64,000 nucleotides of DNA from Garcia nutans (taxonomy: Eukaryota > Streptophyta > Magnoliopsida > Malpighiales > Euphorbiaceae), in contig CANTUV010000009.1 of the NCBI GenBank assembly GCA_947685225.1, positions 8,122,001 through 8,186,000 of the forward strand, in the 5' to 3' direction. The notes under the pieces are model-generated. The model had not been told where the DNA came from. It made no database searches and worked only from the letters and a program-made list of their open reading frames with translations. Positions 22,532 through 33,508 of the stretch are shown here, one piece after another. The translations under genes and the position numbers were made by a program. How positions within the stretch are numbered: the first letter of the stretch is position 1; every line of letters starts with the position of its first letter.

Positions 22532-22681
22532 AATTATGAAGAAGAACCAATAGAAATTTTAGCATGAAAAGTCAAAGGATTAAGAAATAAGAGATTTCCT
22601 CCAGTTAAAGTGCGGCGAAGGAACCATAGAATGGAAGAGATATTTTGGGAAAGAGAAGGAATAATGAGGATGGAAGCCTAA
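22532..22681 (+). pseudogene. Chromodomain at the end of the Tekay-like pol
   Basis: The words NYEEEPIEILA, KVKGLRNKRFPPVKVRRRNH and MEEIFWEREGIMRMEA, ending at TAA 22679-22681, match the integrase-linked chromodomain of chromoviruses (EEPVAIL, KVKW.NH, EEATWE in the family). One stop follows EILA. Chromodomains are thought to steer integration to chromatin marks. Its presence assigns the element to the chromovirus branch. Confidence 0.85.
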
Positions 22682-22696
22682 ATTTTACACCCGATC

Positions 22697-22713
22697 GGCT
22701 TCGGGACGAAGCC
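22697..22713. other. Pre-polypurine hairpin of the Tekay-like element
   Basis: GGCTTCG (22697-22703), loop GGA, CGAAGCC (22707-22713), just upstream of the polypurine tract. A 15-bp word GAAGCCTAAATTTTA occurs at 22673 and again at 22708. Confidence 0.8.
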
Positions 22714-22718
22714 TAAAT

Positions 22719-22734
22719 TTTAGAGGGGAAGAAA
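22719..22734 (+). promoter_or_regulatory. Polypurine tract of the Tekay-like element
   Basis: Purine-rich TTTAGAGGGGAAGAAA directly before the 3' LTR; primer for plus-strand DNA synthesis. Confidence 0.85.
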
Positions 22735-25653
22735 TGTCACGACCAAATTTGTACATATGTACAGTACATCCGCGTACAGTAACAGGAGCCGTCCCGAGTA
22801 ATCACCAAGGAACAAGAAGTGAAAGGAAGCTCTATAGGACAAAAAGGACCTAACTGAAAAGATTGTAAAAGTTTTGGGGAGGTGACTGTAATTTCAAAAA
22901 GTTTTGGGGAGGTAACTGTAATTTCCAAAAGTTGTACTGGAGGTTCTTAATAGTGCATATAACAGACTCCAGAAATGGAAAGTAGAGAAAAATTGGGTCG
23001 AAACGGAACACCACGGTTTTTCCCGAAAACACATAGTTTGAGAGATACAGTGGATTCTTGACCAAGGGTATTTTTGTCATTCTTGTAATAATAATTTATA
23101 CACTGGAAAACAAGACACGTAAAGGTATCTGAAGTAAACGAAAGGACTCCGCAGTGATCGATGTTGAAGAACGAACCTAAGTGGAGACCCGAATCACGTA
23201 AGGACCTAAAGGGAATTTTTACAAAAGTCAAGGGCATGAGCGTAATTTTTATAAATTAGTTCAAAATCAAGAAGGAATGTCGGAAATGGAAACGAGAGGT
23301 TGAAAGGAAGAGAATGGTACATTTTACGCGTCATAAAACCACCCGGGTACGAAGAAAAGGCAAAACCTTCCATTGAAGGGTATTTTGGTCTTTTCACTTC
23401 CACCCATTTTCTAGAAAAGGGACACATGGCATAGTAATTTTCTAGAAAGGGACACATGGCAAAATCTTGTTTAAAGACACTTTTGGGTTGGATTAATCTT
23501 AACCCTCCATATGGCACCATCCTAGTTAAGATACTTTTGTGGTGGTTACATCTTAACCCTCCAAAATGAAATTAATTAAATAAATAGAAAATGGAAAAAT
23601 ATAAAAAGGGAGAGAAGGATGATTAAAGAATTAAGGACACATTTTTTCTCCATTTTTGAAAAGTATGGCCGAAATTCTCTCCACCAAAAAAGGGAAGGAA
23701 TTTTTCAAGTGTTCAAGTGGATTTTTGGAAGGAAAAGCTTAATTTTAAGGCAAGGATTCCAATTCTAGCTTTACTTTATTCATTTGATTGATAGTTTTCA
23801 AGTTATCAATGAAAGAAAAGTTATGAAAATTATAGGAAATCAAAGGGATAAAGAAGAATAAGGGAAGAAAGAATAGGACAAGCAAGGAACAAAGCAAATA
23901 AACAAGGTTTGGTACTTAAATCATTGCCTTTTCAATTAATTCACATATTTTGCATTATGGGATTTTTGAAATGGTTTTGAAATGAAGTTATTATGTGTGG
24001 TAAATATGTGGGAAAGTGCTCTTGAACCATGTGTAATCAATTGATTGTGAAAAGAATGAAAACAAAACAAACTAGCTAAATTGATGCAATTATTCATAAA
24101 CTTTGATGAGTTTTTAATCACTCCTTTGGTTTGATTTTTGGAAGAGGGACCTTTAGTCCTTCAATGGTATCACAAAAGGATTCTAAAAATCAATTTTGCA
24201 AGAAAAAAATGAATTTCCCTCAAGTTTGGAAAATTGGGCCGAATGGTCCCTTTTGGGCACCATTCTGCAGCTTTCATTTTGGGCAGTCCGTTGAAGGGGC
24301 AAACGAAAGAATTTTTCGACGAAATTTTACATGCATTTAGTTAACTTATGAAAGTGTTTTTCTGAAAAAATTCATCCAAAAATAAGGTTGTTTACTTAGT
24401 CAAAACTGTTACCAAAGTTGACTGATTTTCAGCAGTAAAAACAGATTTTACTATTTAGTTGTCGCGCGCCATTGCATTGCCGATTTTACGCACCGCGCTA
24501 CTATTCATTTGGTCATTTTTCTAAATGTGTTAAAACTGGAATATTATGTTATGGATTGATGTTAAATCATATCAAATGACATGAAGGAGAATTGGAAATG
24601 ATTAGAAAGGCATCATGACAAGCTATTCTGATAATACATGCATTATGGAAAAATCATGGCTTATTGAATATCATGATCAAATTAATTAATGAATTGTTGA
24701 CGCTCTACTTGGTTACGACAGAACCCTTGAGATAAGGGTATGATGCATCATACTATTACTGCAGTACTGCTTATGACATGATATGATATTCCGGCTGAAG
24801 GCCGATGATTACAATGACATGATCAATGATGCAAAGATAATGGCCATTGGCACATGTGCAAGAATTATGATGAATGATAATGAAATATGATCATGACAAG
24901 ATATGTTTATCATGACCCTTCCTTATCCGCTGACGTTCTGTTAAACCAGTAGAGCAACCAAAATGATAAAAGCAAGAAAAATGATTTAAATTCAAATTAT
25001 TCAGTCAAACCTTTTTACCATCTGTGTTTTGTATTTATTCCTTTCAAGTATTTAAAGTATATAAATGTATGTTCAAATCATTCTTTCTTTTTATTTATTT
25101 ATTGCAATGATTTAAGTACCCACTAAGCAATTGCTTAGCGAGTTTAGTTTCCCTCTAAACTCGTAGGTTAAACGAGGAGGCGAGATTGCAGCATGTCCTG
25201 CGCAGCTGGCCTTGACTACTACTTTGGGTAGGAGTTTGGATATGATTGATTGTAGCAATATGGCATGTACATAAGCTTGTATGATCTAGCAAATAAATGT
25301 ATAATAATGAAAAGCTAGAACACTACACTGCTAGTAATCTAATAAATCTTATTTTGGTTTAGCACTTATGTATGCAAGTATAGAAGTGTGAATTCTTCTT
25401 GCAGGATTGTAGTTGAGGTTATAAGGGTGGATTATTGGGAGTGTACTTGAGTTGAATTGTGAAACAAAATGTTTTTCAAAAATTAAAGAATCAGTTTTGG
25501 CGACACTTGGGACCTCCATTTTTAGGGGAGGTTATGGCAAAATTTTTTTTAAAATCTACACTTAAAATTGGCTAAGTAAAATATTAAGACACAACCACCA
25601 TGAGTTAACAGTCCATCTTGGTCTATAAACATAGGCTAAGATGGGGTGTTACA
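22735..25653 (+). repeat. 3' LTR of the Tekay-like element
   Basis: 2919 bp, same ends as the 5' LTR. Differences include CCC/CCA near the start, several C/T and G/A changes, and a missing G near 25323. Confidence 0.95.
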
Positions 25654-25658
25654 ATCAA
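25654..25658. repeat. TSD ATCAA, right copy
   Basis: Matches 14401-14405. Confidence 0.95.
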
Positions 25659-26153
25659 AATACATTTTCCACCCTTGTACTTCAATTGCTTCTAAATGTT
25701 CATCTGGAAATTCCAAGATTACCTCTTCATTTTCTGGTAATGGTTGTTGGGCCAGGAATTCTGCCACCGCTCTAGCTTTGATTGTTTTCTAGTTACATAC
25801 TTAATCTCAAATTCTTCTAATATTATCAACCATCGACCATACTTCCCAATCAAAGAGGGTGTCTCCCTTAAGTACTTCATTGGATCCAACCTGGAAATTG
25901 CTTGTACACTATACGATTGAAAGTAGTGCCGCAACTTCTTAGAAGACCAAACCACAACTATACAGGTCTTCTCAACGATACTATACTTAATTTCATAAGG
26001 TAGGAGCTTTCTACTCAAATAGTAAACTGCATGCTCAATTCCTGACTCATCTGCTTGGGCTAGCATGGCTCCTATTGACTCTTCTTTTATTACTAAGTAT
26101 AGTAATAGAGGTTTGCCGGGTTTAGGTGGTTTTAAAACAGGTGGATTCAACAA
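25654..26153 (-). pseudogene. First RNase H (gypsy-type) and start of the second RNase H, Tat element B
   Basis: The frame 26153-25719 reads KPGKPLLLYLVIKEESIGAML, YLSRKLLPYEIKYSIVEK and VWSSKKLRHYFQSYSVQAI. The first catalytic Asp of a normal RNase H is not present (LYLVIKEE), which fits the known decay of the gypsy RNase H into a tether in Tat elements. After a frameshift near 25790 the linker continues as EFPDEHLEAI and the first residues of the archaeal-type RNase H up to the Tekay insertion. Confidence 0.85.
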
Positions 26154-26166
26154 ATACTCTTTTTAT

Positions 26167-27453
26167 TCATTCAAAGGCCTTTTGACATTCTTCATTCCAT
26201 ATGACCAGCTGATTCTTTCTAAGCAATTTGAAGATAGGCTCACAAATTGTTGTGAGTTTTGCTATGAATCTGCTAATGTACTGAAATTTACCAATAAATC
26301 CCGGAACTTCTCTCTCCATCTTAGGGGCTGGCATATCCCTGATTGCCTTAACTTTGTCAGGATCAATCTCAATACTATTCGGACCAATCACATGTCCCAA
26401 TAATTTACCTGAGGTAACACCGAATACACACTTCTTCGGGTTTAATCTTAGCTTATACTTCAAAGCTCTATAGAAGAATAATTCTAAGTTTTGGAAGTGT
26501 TGTTCCATTGTATCCGATTTAACCATCATATCATCAACATATACTTCAACTTCCTTGTGCACCATGTCATGAAATAGTGTGGTGGCCATCCTCTGGTAGG
26601 TCGCTCCAGCATTCTTTAAGCGAAACGTCACCCTATAGCAAAATATACCCCATGTAGTAATGAAAGCAGTTTTGGCTTTATCCTCTTGGGCCATTAACAC
26701 TTGATTGTATCCAGAAAATCCATCTACAAATGAGTGTAGCACACTAGAGGCTGCACTATCAATGAGATCATCTATATGAGGTAAAGGAAAATCATCTTTA
26801 GGAGAAGCCTTGTTCAAATCTCTATAGTCCACACAAACCCTTATTCTTCCATCTTTCTTTGGCACGGGTACTATGTTGGCTAGCCAATCTGGATATTCTA
26901 TCACTTCAAGGAACTTCACTTGTATTTGGTTAGTGACCTCTTCTTTAACCAATTCAGCCCACTCAGGTCTTAATCGCCTAAGCTTTTGTTTGACAGGTTT
27001 CATGTGAGTGTAAGTAGGAATATGATGCTCTGCTATGTCTCGATCTATTCCAGGCATATCCTCATAAGACAAAGCAAACACTTCTTCATACTTTTTGAAT
27101 ATTTTTTCAAATCTCTCTCTCTCCTTAAGAGTAAGGTCGGATGCTAAGCTAATGTTTTTAGGATTTTCGATTGTTCCCAAATTTAATGATTGTGTGTTAA
27201 CAGAATTAATATTAAAGATGCACATGTAACTGTTATTTGAATGTATGCAACCATCAAGAGAAATATCACACAAGTAAGCAAAATTAGACTTTATTGCATT
27301 CATTTTGGAATAGAAAACATCATCATCCTCATACAAAGCAGACAAATTAAAATTAAAATCAAAATCATTGTTCTCAAAATCATAAGGCAGGATGTCTTCA
27401 AACTTTTCTTCAACCAGGGCAGTAATCTCCTCTGGAGTCTTCTCGGCTTTCAA
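26167..27453 (-). pseudogene. Reverse transcriptase of Tat element B, long open frame (428 codons)
   Basis: Residues 1-130 are a spacer rich in acidic residues. RT starts near residue 135 (MPGIDRDIAEHHI), with VPKKDGRIRVCVDYRDLN at about 197-214, motif A Asp at 244 (SFVDGFSGYNQ), NAGATYQRM at 281-289 and the catalytic YVDD at 305-308, followed by thumb sequence (GFIGKFQYISRFI). The block usually read RVMPFGLKN is RVTFRLKN, one residue short. RT would copy the element RNA into DNA. This is the longest open frame in the window. It is part of a broken polyprotein, so I call it a pseudogene remnant. Confidence 0.92.
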
Positions 27454-27465
27454 GACAGCTTCATT

Positions 27466-27933
27466 CTACTCTTCCATATTGGATTCTTTGTTGGCTGATA
27501 GGGTGAGCTCCTTCTTCACTTGGTACACTAGCTCGGCCACATCTGTAAAAATTTCAAAACCCAGGATCAACTTTCCCATGAACATGATTGGCTCGGGCTT
27601 TCCTTGGAGCAGTCCCATATCTAGAGCTTTGACAAAGATCTCTTCAAGTGGTGGGAAGCTCATCTTCTCACTCTTCTTTGGCTGGACATTATTGGCTTCA
27701 TCATATCCCAACCCTTTCTTAGAAGTTTGAGTTCTAATGTCTAGCAGCTTTGTCAAACCGGCTTTACCCTTTCCAAGACCAGCTCCGGGAAGGTAGTTCA
27801 TGTTCTTCATCATATTCAAAACTTTAGAGTCCACTACTTCATCATCAGAAATTGCAGCTAGTTGGAAACCATTGAGAGGCCTCTCAATCATTAGAGCGTT
27901 AACAATCCCATTATCTTCAGCTTCAATGACCAC
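27466..27933 (-). pseudogene. Spacer with a G-patch-like motif between protease and RT, element B
   Basis: 155 codons in a different frame from its neighbours. Residues 44-77 read NMNYLPGAGLGKGKAGL followed by KKGLGYD, resembling a G-patch (glycine-rich RNA-binding motif). The rest is a linker to RT (PEPIMFMGKLILGFEIF, ELVYQVKKEL). A short overlap with the upstream frame (27923-27933) marks a frameshift. Confidence 0.7.
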
Positions 27934-28864
27934 TGTCCCATCTCCATTGGGGAACTTGATCTTTTGATGAAGGATGAAACCATGGTCGCCCCAAGAGTAA
28001 GGCGAAGGTAACCGGCATGTCTAAAACAATAAATTCAACAATAGATTCAATTGGACTAACCTTGACAGCAGCTTTGAAAGTCCCTTCGGCATGTCTCTTA
28101 GTGTTGTCATAAGCCCGAATTGTTACCACGGTTGAGTTTAGATCTCTTGTTGACATGGCTAGCTTCGACAATATCTTAAGTGGACAAACATTTATGGTGG
28201 ACCCATCATCGACCATTACACATGGAGTCCTCTTCCCTTTGACTTCTATTTTGATAAAGAGAGGGCGGATATGATCTCTCCCCTCCTCCGGTAAATCCGC
28301 ATCTGAAAAAGAAACTGCTCCCATATTAACTTCGCTCTTCTCTTGAACCTCTTCACATTTCATTACCCCTCCAATTTTCATGAAGTTGATTAGCTCCTTC
28401 GGTGTCATGGAGGTAAAAATTAGCATGCTAGCTAAGGCTTTGGCCATAGTTTCTTGATGCTTTTTAGAAGTAGCTAATAAGTCCCAAATGCTAACACTTG
28501 CTTGGGTTCTTTTCAATTGCTTGAGTACAGCATCATCATCTTCTTCTTTATTTCCTACTTCAACTTCCTTTCCCTTATTAGTTTCTACCTCCTTAGGTGG
28601 TGGCCTTGTATAAGGCTTACCAGATCTAGTGTTCATTACTTCATCTTCTTCGGGCTCGGACCAAGTCCACTCCTCCTTCTTAGATACAAGATCATCATCA
28701 CTATCGCTTGAATTCCAAAACCCGTTGACAACACAAATTGTTACTTCTTTACCCCTAATGGCTTGTTTAATTCCATCAAATACCTCTTCTTCTTTGGTTG
28801 CTTCTTTACCCACATCTTGAAAAGAAGACATGATAAAATCCTCATGCAAACCTCTTCCAATCAT
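27923..28864 (-). pseudogene. Gag C-terminal region and aspartic protease, element B
   Basis: 313 open codons. Residues 50-112 are strongly acidic (SSDSDDDL, WSEPEEDEVMNTRSG, GNKEEDDD). The protease follows, with its active site at D220-G-S (VMVDDGSTINV), then LSKLAMSTRDL and AYDNTKRHAEGTF and a second conserved block LLLGRPWFH. Protease would cut the gag-pol polyprotein. The zinc knuckle expected upstream (28865-29042) is damaged: element C keeps CQFHQMQGHDMDRC, while here part of it is deleted. Confidence 0.88.
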
Positions 28865-29042
28865 GAAGGTTGTCGGCGGCGGTACCCTATTGAACTTTGG
28901 TAATTGGTGTTTGGCTTATTGGGCTCGGGTAGTTTCCCATTATCAATTAAATTTTGGATCTCATGCCCTTGCATTTGATGAAACTAAAAAAATGCTTTAG
29001 TGTCGAAATTAGGTGGGAGAGGGTTAGGCAAAGGACGAGGAT

Positions 29043-29804
29043 TTAAGGGAATCCTTTTCTTTGAAGTTTATTGAGAACCCAAGACATCGGTTTCCCCAAT
29101 TTTGAAAATTGTCTCCTTATTCCTTGTTTAGTAGTATTGACACCGACTGCCTTTTGCATGCTTTGGCTACCAGACTGATAGTTTCCTTTCTCGTTCCTTC
29201 TTGTTGAAAAATGGTTCTTCTCTCTTTTCCATTCTTTAATTTGTAAACCTACTTGGAGAAGGTCTTTGAAATCACAGATGAGTGTATGAGACATCCTTTC
29301 ACGAAGACTAGGCAACACCCCTCTCACAATCATCCTTATTTGATCAAATTCATCGGGCCTCTTCTTGAGCAAAGTGACCTTGTTTCTCCATCTCTTCACA
29401 TAATCGACAAAATTCTCATTCGACCTTTGCCTAATGGACTCCACTTCCATTAAGGTAACTTCCATCTCAACATTATATCTGTATTGTTGGATGAAGGCCT
29501 TGTATAGCAGATCCCAACTCTTTTGTGTTCCATCATCTAAGGTATTGAACCAATTTTGGACAACAGGGTCCAATGAGAGCATGAAGTACCTTAGGGTTTG
29601 AGCCTTAGTAGCTCGGGCAGACTGCATAGCAGTGATATACTGCTTCACATGGAGATGAGGATTTCCGGTTCCATCAAACTTCACGAAAGATGACATCTTG
29701 AACTTATACGGGACTTCTACATCTAACTCAAATAATTTGTCAACTTTGGACATTTCTTCGGTTTTCAGTTTCTTCTCAAATTTCTTTTCTAAATCAGCAA
29801 TCAT
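29043..29804 (-). pseudogene. Gag of Tat element B
   Basis: 253 open codons with a retrotransposon gag domain: KFDGTGNPHLHVKQYITAMQ, LRYFMLSLDPVVQNWFNTL, WDLLYKAFIQQY, ESIRQRSNENFVDYVKRWRN and RMIVRGVLPSLRERM. It forms the particle that packages element RNA. It is well conserved with element C (34675-35169). The frame is cut from the upstream leader by a stop near 29805. Confidence 0.88.
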
Positions 29805-29839
29805 TTTTCAACATCAGAAGTTTCGGTCTTCTCCATAGT

Positions 29840-30436
29840 TTATCTTTCAACAATCTTTGGTTCTTTCTTTTTGTCTTGAGGATCTTGGTAGTATTGAGCC
29901 CAATCATCATCATCATCAATGATTACCTTTTCATCATCAAAAACCACTTCACCAACTTTGGTCTTCCCTTTGTCCTTTGGCTTATTAGTGCTAGCAGATG
30001 CTTCGACATGATTTTCTAAAATTGCAGTCAATTGGTTCTTCATGATCTCAGTTAGGGCCTCTTTTATTTCTTCCATCTTGGCATTGAGGGCTTCATCCAC
30101 CATTCTTTGAATTTGTTCAGGCTCCATTGCTTTTAGTGAGCAAGTGATTGAGTCGTTGCTAGATACTTCGCTTCCGGCGTAGGTTGGATTGCCGTAGGCT
30201 TTTGAGTTGTCATAATCCAGGGCTGTGAGCCAGAGAGGATCAATGATATGTGATGCAAATGTATGCATGTATGCATGTATGCACAAACAATAGACAAACA
30301 AGGACAAATAGGAAATCCTTCCAACCTTATAACATCCACACATGAATGGCGAGTCTCTTTTCCTAGGTATATGGTTAACAAAATACCAACATGGGGTATC
30401 TTGTTTTCGAATATATCCCTCGGATGTTTTAACCAA
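29840..30436 (-). pseudogene. Gag N-terminal leader of element B
   Basis: The credible part is about the last 100 codons: MEPEQIQRMVDEALNAKMEE (a charged helix), then KPKDKGKTKV and an acidic IIDDDDDWAQYYQDP, matching element C at 35300-35560. The first half of the open frame is probably leader rather than protein. Confidence 0.6.
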
Positions 30437-31295
30437 TAGTTATATTTTCAAAAATGGAAATCAGTTCATGATAATTCCCATTAATTATGTTTTAATCCAT
30501 TTATCCAACTAAAATAGCTTTTATGCTATACTGGATTAAAACTAAATTAAGTGGTTTATTATAAATAGATTTCTCACTTGAAAAAGCAACTAATGATTCA
30601 TGCTAAAAGCAAGCCCATGGTTAATTATTCTTAGCATAAACTAGGCTCACAATTGATTTTTGGTATTTCATAATTGACCTAAATATTTTTGCAAGCTCTT
30701 TGTAAGAAAAGGTTGGATGAAAATATATTTGTTTCTAAGCCCATTGTAAAAAGATTTTAGAAAAAATGGATTTTAGGCTTAGTATTTGGGCCATGAGCAA
30801 AAGAATTTTGTTTTGTTTTTAGAAAAGTTTTATATCCAAAGACCATCTTGAAAAGTTTTGAAAATAGCTTTGGCCTTTTTGATTTTAAGGAAAAAATTAT
30901 TTTGAGCTTACAATATACTTAGGTCATATTAGAAAAAGAGCAAACCAAATAAGCCATGATTTAAGCTAAGATAAATTAACCATAGTTAAACAACATGCAT
31001 TTGGGGTAAAACCTAAGGAAAGTAACTAGGCCAATTATATGAGCTTTAGTCTTTGGGTTAAAAGGCTTAGGTTCCCATAGCAAATATATACCAAATGGTA
31101 CGAGGCTATGAGTGGTTATGCCATGCTTAATCTCCATACCTTGAGTGAAAGTATGGTAAACCCTTACATAACATAACACGGGTAACAAGGGCGTCCTAAC
31201 TCACGCACACAATGCAATCTAATATGATGCAATGGATAATATCATTATAAGAAAGAATAGAATAATATAAAGACCAACGGAATCAACTTCTCTTA
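30437..31295 (-). other. 5' untranslated leader of element B
   Basis: AT-rich, non-coding, parallel to 37884-38943 in element C. At 30260-30283 and 37895-37921 there is a short ATGTATGC tandem repeat. No gene seen. Confidence 0.7.
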
Positions 31296-31314
31296 TCCCC
31301 AGTGGAGTAGGCAC
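31296..31314 (-). promoter_or_regulatory. Primer-binding site of element B
   Basis: On the - strand, directly after the LTR: GTGCCTACTCCACTGGGGA. Element C has GTGGCAACTCTACTGGGGA at 38944-38962. The shared TGGCRACTCYACTGGGGA pattern fits the tRNA-Arg-type PBS I recall for Ogre/Tat elements; the tRNA identity is from memory. Confidence 0.7.
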
Positions 31315-31704
31315 TGTGAGCGGGGATTTTTGCCCCCACTCCCCGTGGAATGGTTCTTGCGACTTCGACACTGTTTAGGCTAAGGGCCTTAGAGAACACG
31401 AACCTAAGTCTGGAGAAAATGAAGTCGCCACTCGGACAGGCCTGGAAAAAGAAAGGGGTGGATGACTCTATTCCTAAGGAATCCCCAACACCTTAATGGG
31501 TTCGGAAAGTTGGGTACGTGTGGAGAAGGTGAGAAATGGCCCATCTCCCCCACAACATCCAGTTCATTAGAACCGGCCTCCTTTACATGTCCTAATATTA
31601 TAAAATTCTTAAATATAACAACATTATCCATATTACACACAATAATTAAAATAAAGCATTGATCTATTGAAAATCAAAACAATGTCCAAGCAAAACAAAT
31701 AAAT

Positions 31705-31868
31705 GGACACCCATCCGAAGATGGAAACATGCCCTTGCATCCCATGCCTAAATAGGACACCCACTGAAAGGTGGAAACATGTCCTTTACATTGGTTCTAA
31801 AATAGAAAAGCAATTTAAATTACATGATATTTAAATAATGAGGTACCCACCAAGTGGAAACATACCTC
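31705..31868. other. Three tandem hairpins in LTR X1
   Basis: Hairpin 1 31705-31736 (inner CCATC/GATGG); hairpin 2 31754-31785 (outer AGGACA/TGTCCT, inner CCAC/GTGG); hairpin 3 31840-31868 (outer GAGGTA/TACCTC, inner CCAC/GTGG). X2 (36049-36212) and X3 (39351-39439 plus 57140-57168) have the same set. Confidence 0.75.
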
Positions 31869-33029
31869 TTACAACATTTGGAAATCTAAATAAATCGTTA
31901 ATCATAAATAAATCATTCATCAAAGATATTAAACATCAATAGAATGCAAACATCCATCCATGATAAACTAAATGAATTAAGCATTGAACTTAAATAAATC
32001 AACAAAGCATTGAAATAAATCAAAGCATAATCAAATATAAAATTGAATAAGGCAAATAAAAATCCAAATTATGGCTACTGTTTCTATTTAAGTTTCTTTA
32101 TTTAATGTGTTTAGGATTTTGGAATTTATGGGCTAAGCTACTGTAAATTTTAAAAGAATTAAATTAGGGCAAAGTTTTAGAATTTAAGAGGTTGATAAAG
32201 TTCTTTGATTAACCCTATTAGTGTTTGAGAAGTGAAATCTTGAAACTAGGGTTTGGACACTTTAAAACATTTAGATTTATGATTTACGGTTACTGAATTA
32301 TGGTTTTTAAGCTTACTGTGTAAAATTATAATATTTAAATTTATTTGGTTTTAAGGTTTTAAAAATTAAGGTTTAGAGTAATTAGGGTTTAGGTTAGTTA
32401 TTTTAGGATTTACTGTTTAAAGTTTTGGAGTTGAATTAGGGTTTTAAAATTTTGAATTAGGGTTTCAGAGAATGCATTAGGTTATAGAATTTGGAAATCA
32501 ATTGATAATTTATGAAACTTTATGAAAATAAACAAAATGATTTAAAGTTTATAGAAGCAGAAAAGATGTGTTTTTTAGGGTTTTTGGAAAGAAACAAATT
32601 TAATTTATGATTTTGAAAATTTGGAAAGCAAATTAGGGTTTTGAGATTTTGAAGAAACAAAAACAACAATTTTAAGCTTTTTGGAAAACAAAGCAACAAA
32701 TTAAGGCTTTTAAAATTTAGAAAAAGTGAATTGAGGTTCTAGGGTTTTTGATTTTAAAGAAATAGAAACAACAATTTTAAGATTTATAGTGATGAAGCTA
32801 CTGTGAATTAAAGAAACAAATAAAGAAATCCATACCTTCGTTTGTTGGTTCCACTAAAAATTACTTCTTGGATGAACAAGAACAAAGACAAGCTTTGCTG
32901 CCTTTGATGGATTGAATTGTTTGTTTGCTCTCTAAAAAAAATCAGATTGATTCAAAGCTTTTCCTCCTCAGTTTTGGTCTCCAATTTCTCCTCCCAAAAT
33001 CCAATCCCCTTTTGTGTTGTTTTTGGTCT

Positions 33030-33038
33030 TATTTATAG
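33030..33038 (-). promoter_or_regulatory. Probable TATA box of LTR X1
   Basis: CTATAAATA on the - strand, about 100 bp inside from the GC-rich island; conserved in X2 and X3. Confidence 0.65.
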
Positions 33039-33508
33039 AAGAAATTTATGGTTAATTCTAGTTATTCACAGAAGCTAACATTGATTAAGAAAAGGAAACC
33101 AAAACCTAATTGCATTAGGTTTCGAAAAAATTTGCATCGGAAAAATTTCGCTGGAAAAAAAAAACCGCTGCTGAAAAATGCGCTGGCAAAAAAACTGCCG
33201 CAACTGGCTGCGGTAGCGGGCGAGAATTGGCCTGCGGGGCAAAATGGCCCACGGCCATTCGTCCCGCACTGGTTTTCGGCAACAATTTTTTTCGTCGCCG
33301 ATTTTTATATTTATATTTATTTTTTTGTTTATTATTATTATTATTATTTATTTATTATTAGTACAAATTAAATATTAAAGTAAATATTATTTAATTAAGA
33401 TAACAAAAATTGTTTTGGACTAATTAAAATATGTTGGATAACACAAAAATTATTTTGGACAAATTAAAATATATTGGACCGGACTGGGTCAAAAATTAAG
33501 GATCTACA

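Larger units (their letters stand above)
14406..25653 (+). mobile_element. Tekay/Del-like Ty3-gypsy chromovirus, structurally complete, coding region dead
   Basis: Two 2919-bp LTRs (TGTCACGACC...GGTGTTACA) flank a 5.4-kb internal region with an initiator-Met PBS, gag, protease, RT/RNase H, integrase, chromodomain and polypurine tract in that order. The 5-bp TSD ATCAA is at 14401-14405 and 25654-25658. It lies on the + strand, inside the - strand RNase H of Tat element B. The two LTRs differ at roughly 17 positions plus a few 1-bp gaps (about 0.6%, hand count), so the insertion is young. The gag-pol frame, however, is riddled with stops and frameshifts. Confidence 0.95.
31315..33508 (-). repeat. 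LTR X1, 5' LTR of Tat element B
   Basis: 2194 bp. On the + strand it begins TGTGAGCGGGGATTTTTG and ends AAGGATCTACA, so on the - strand it reads TGTAGATCC...CTCACA. It holds three tandem hairpins (31705-31868), many AGGGTTT words (32240-32760), a TATA box read leftward at 33030-33038 and a GC-rich island at 33130-33300. Its right edge abuts protease sequence of element C. Confidence 0.9.

Noticed and set aside
32240..32760. Interstitial telomere array
   Set aside because: The TTTAGGG-like words are dispersed and not in tandem; telo-box-like motifs are a better reading.
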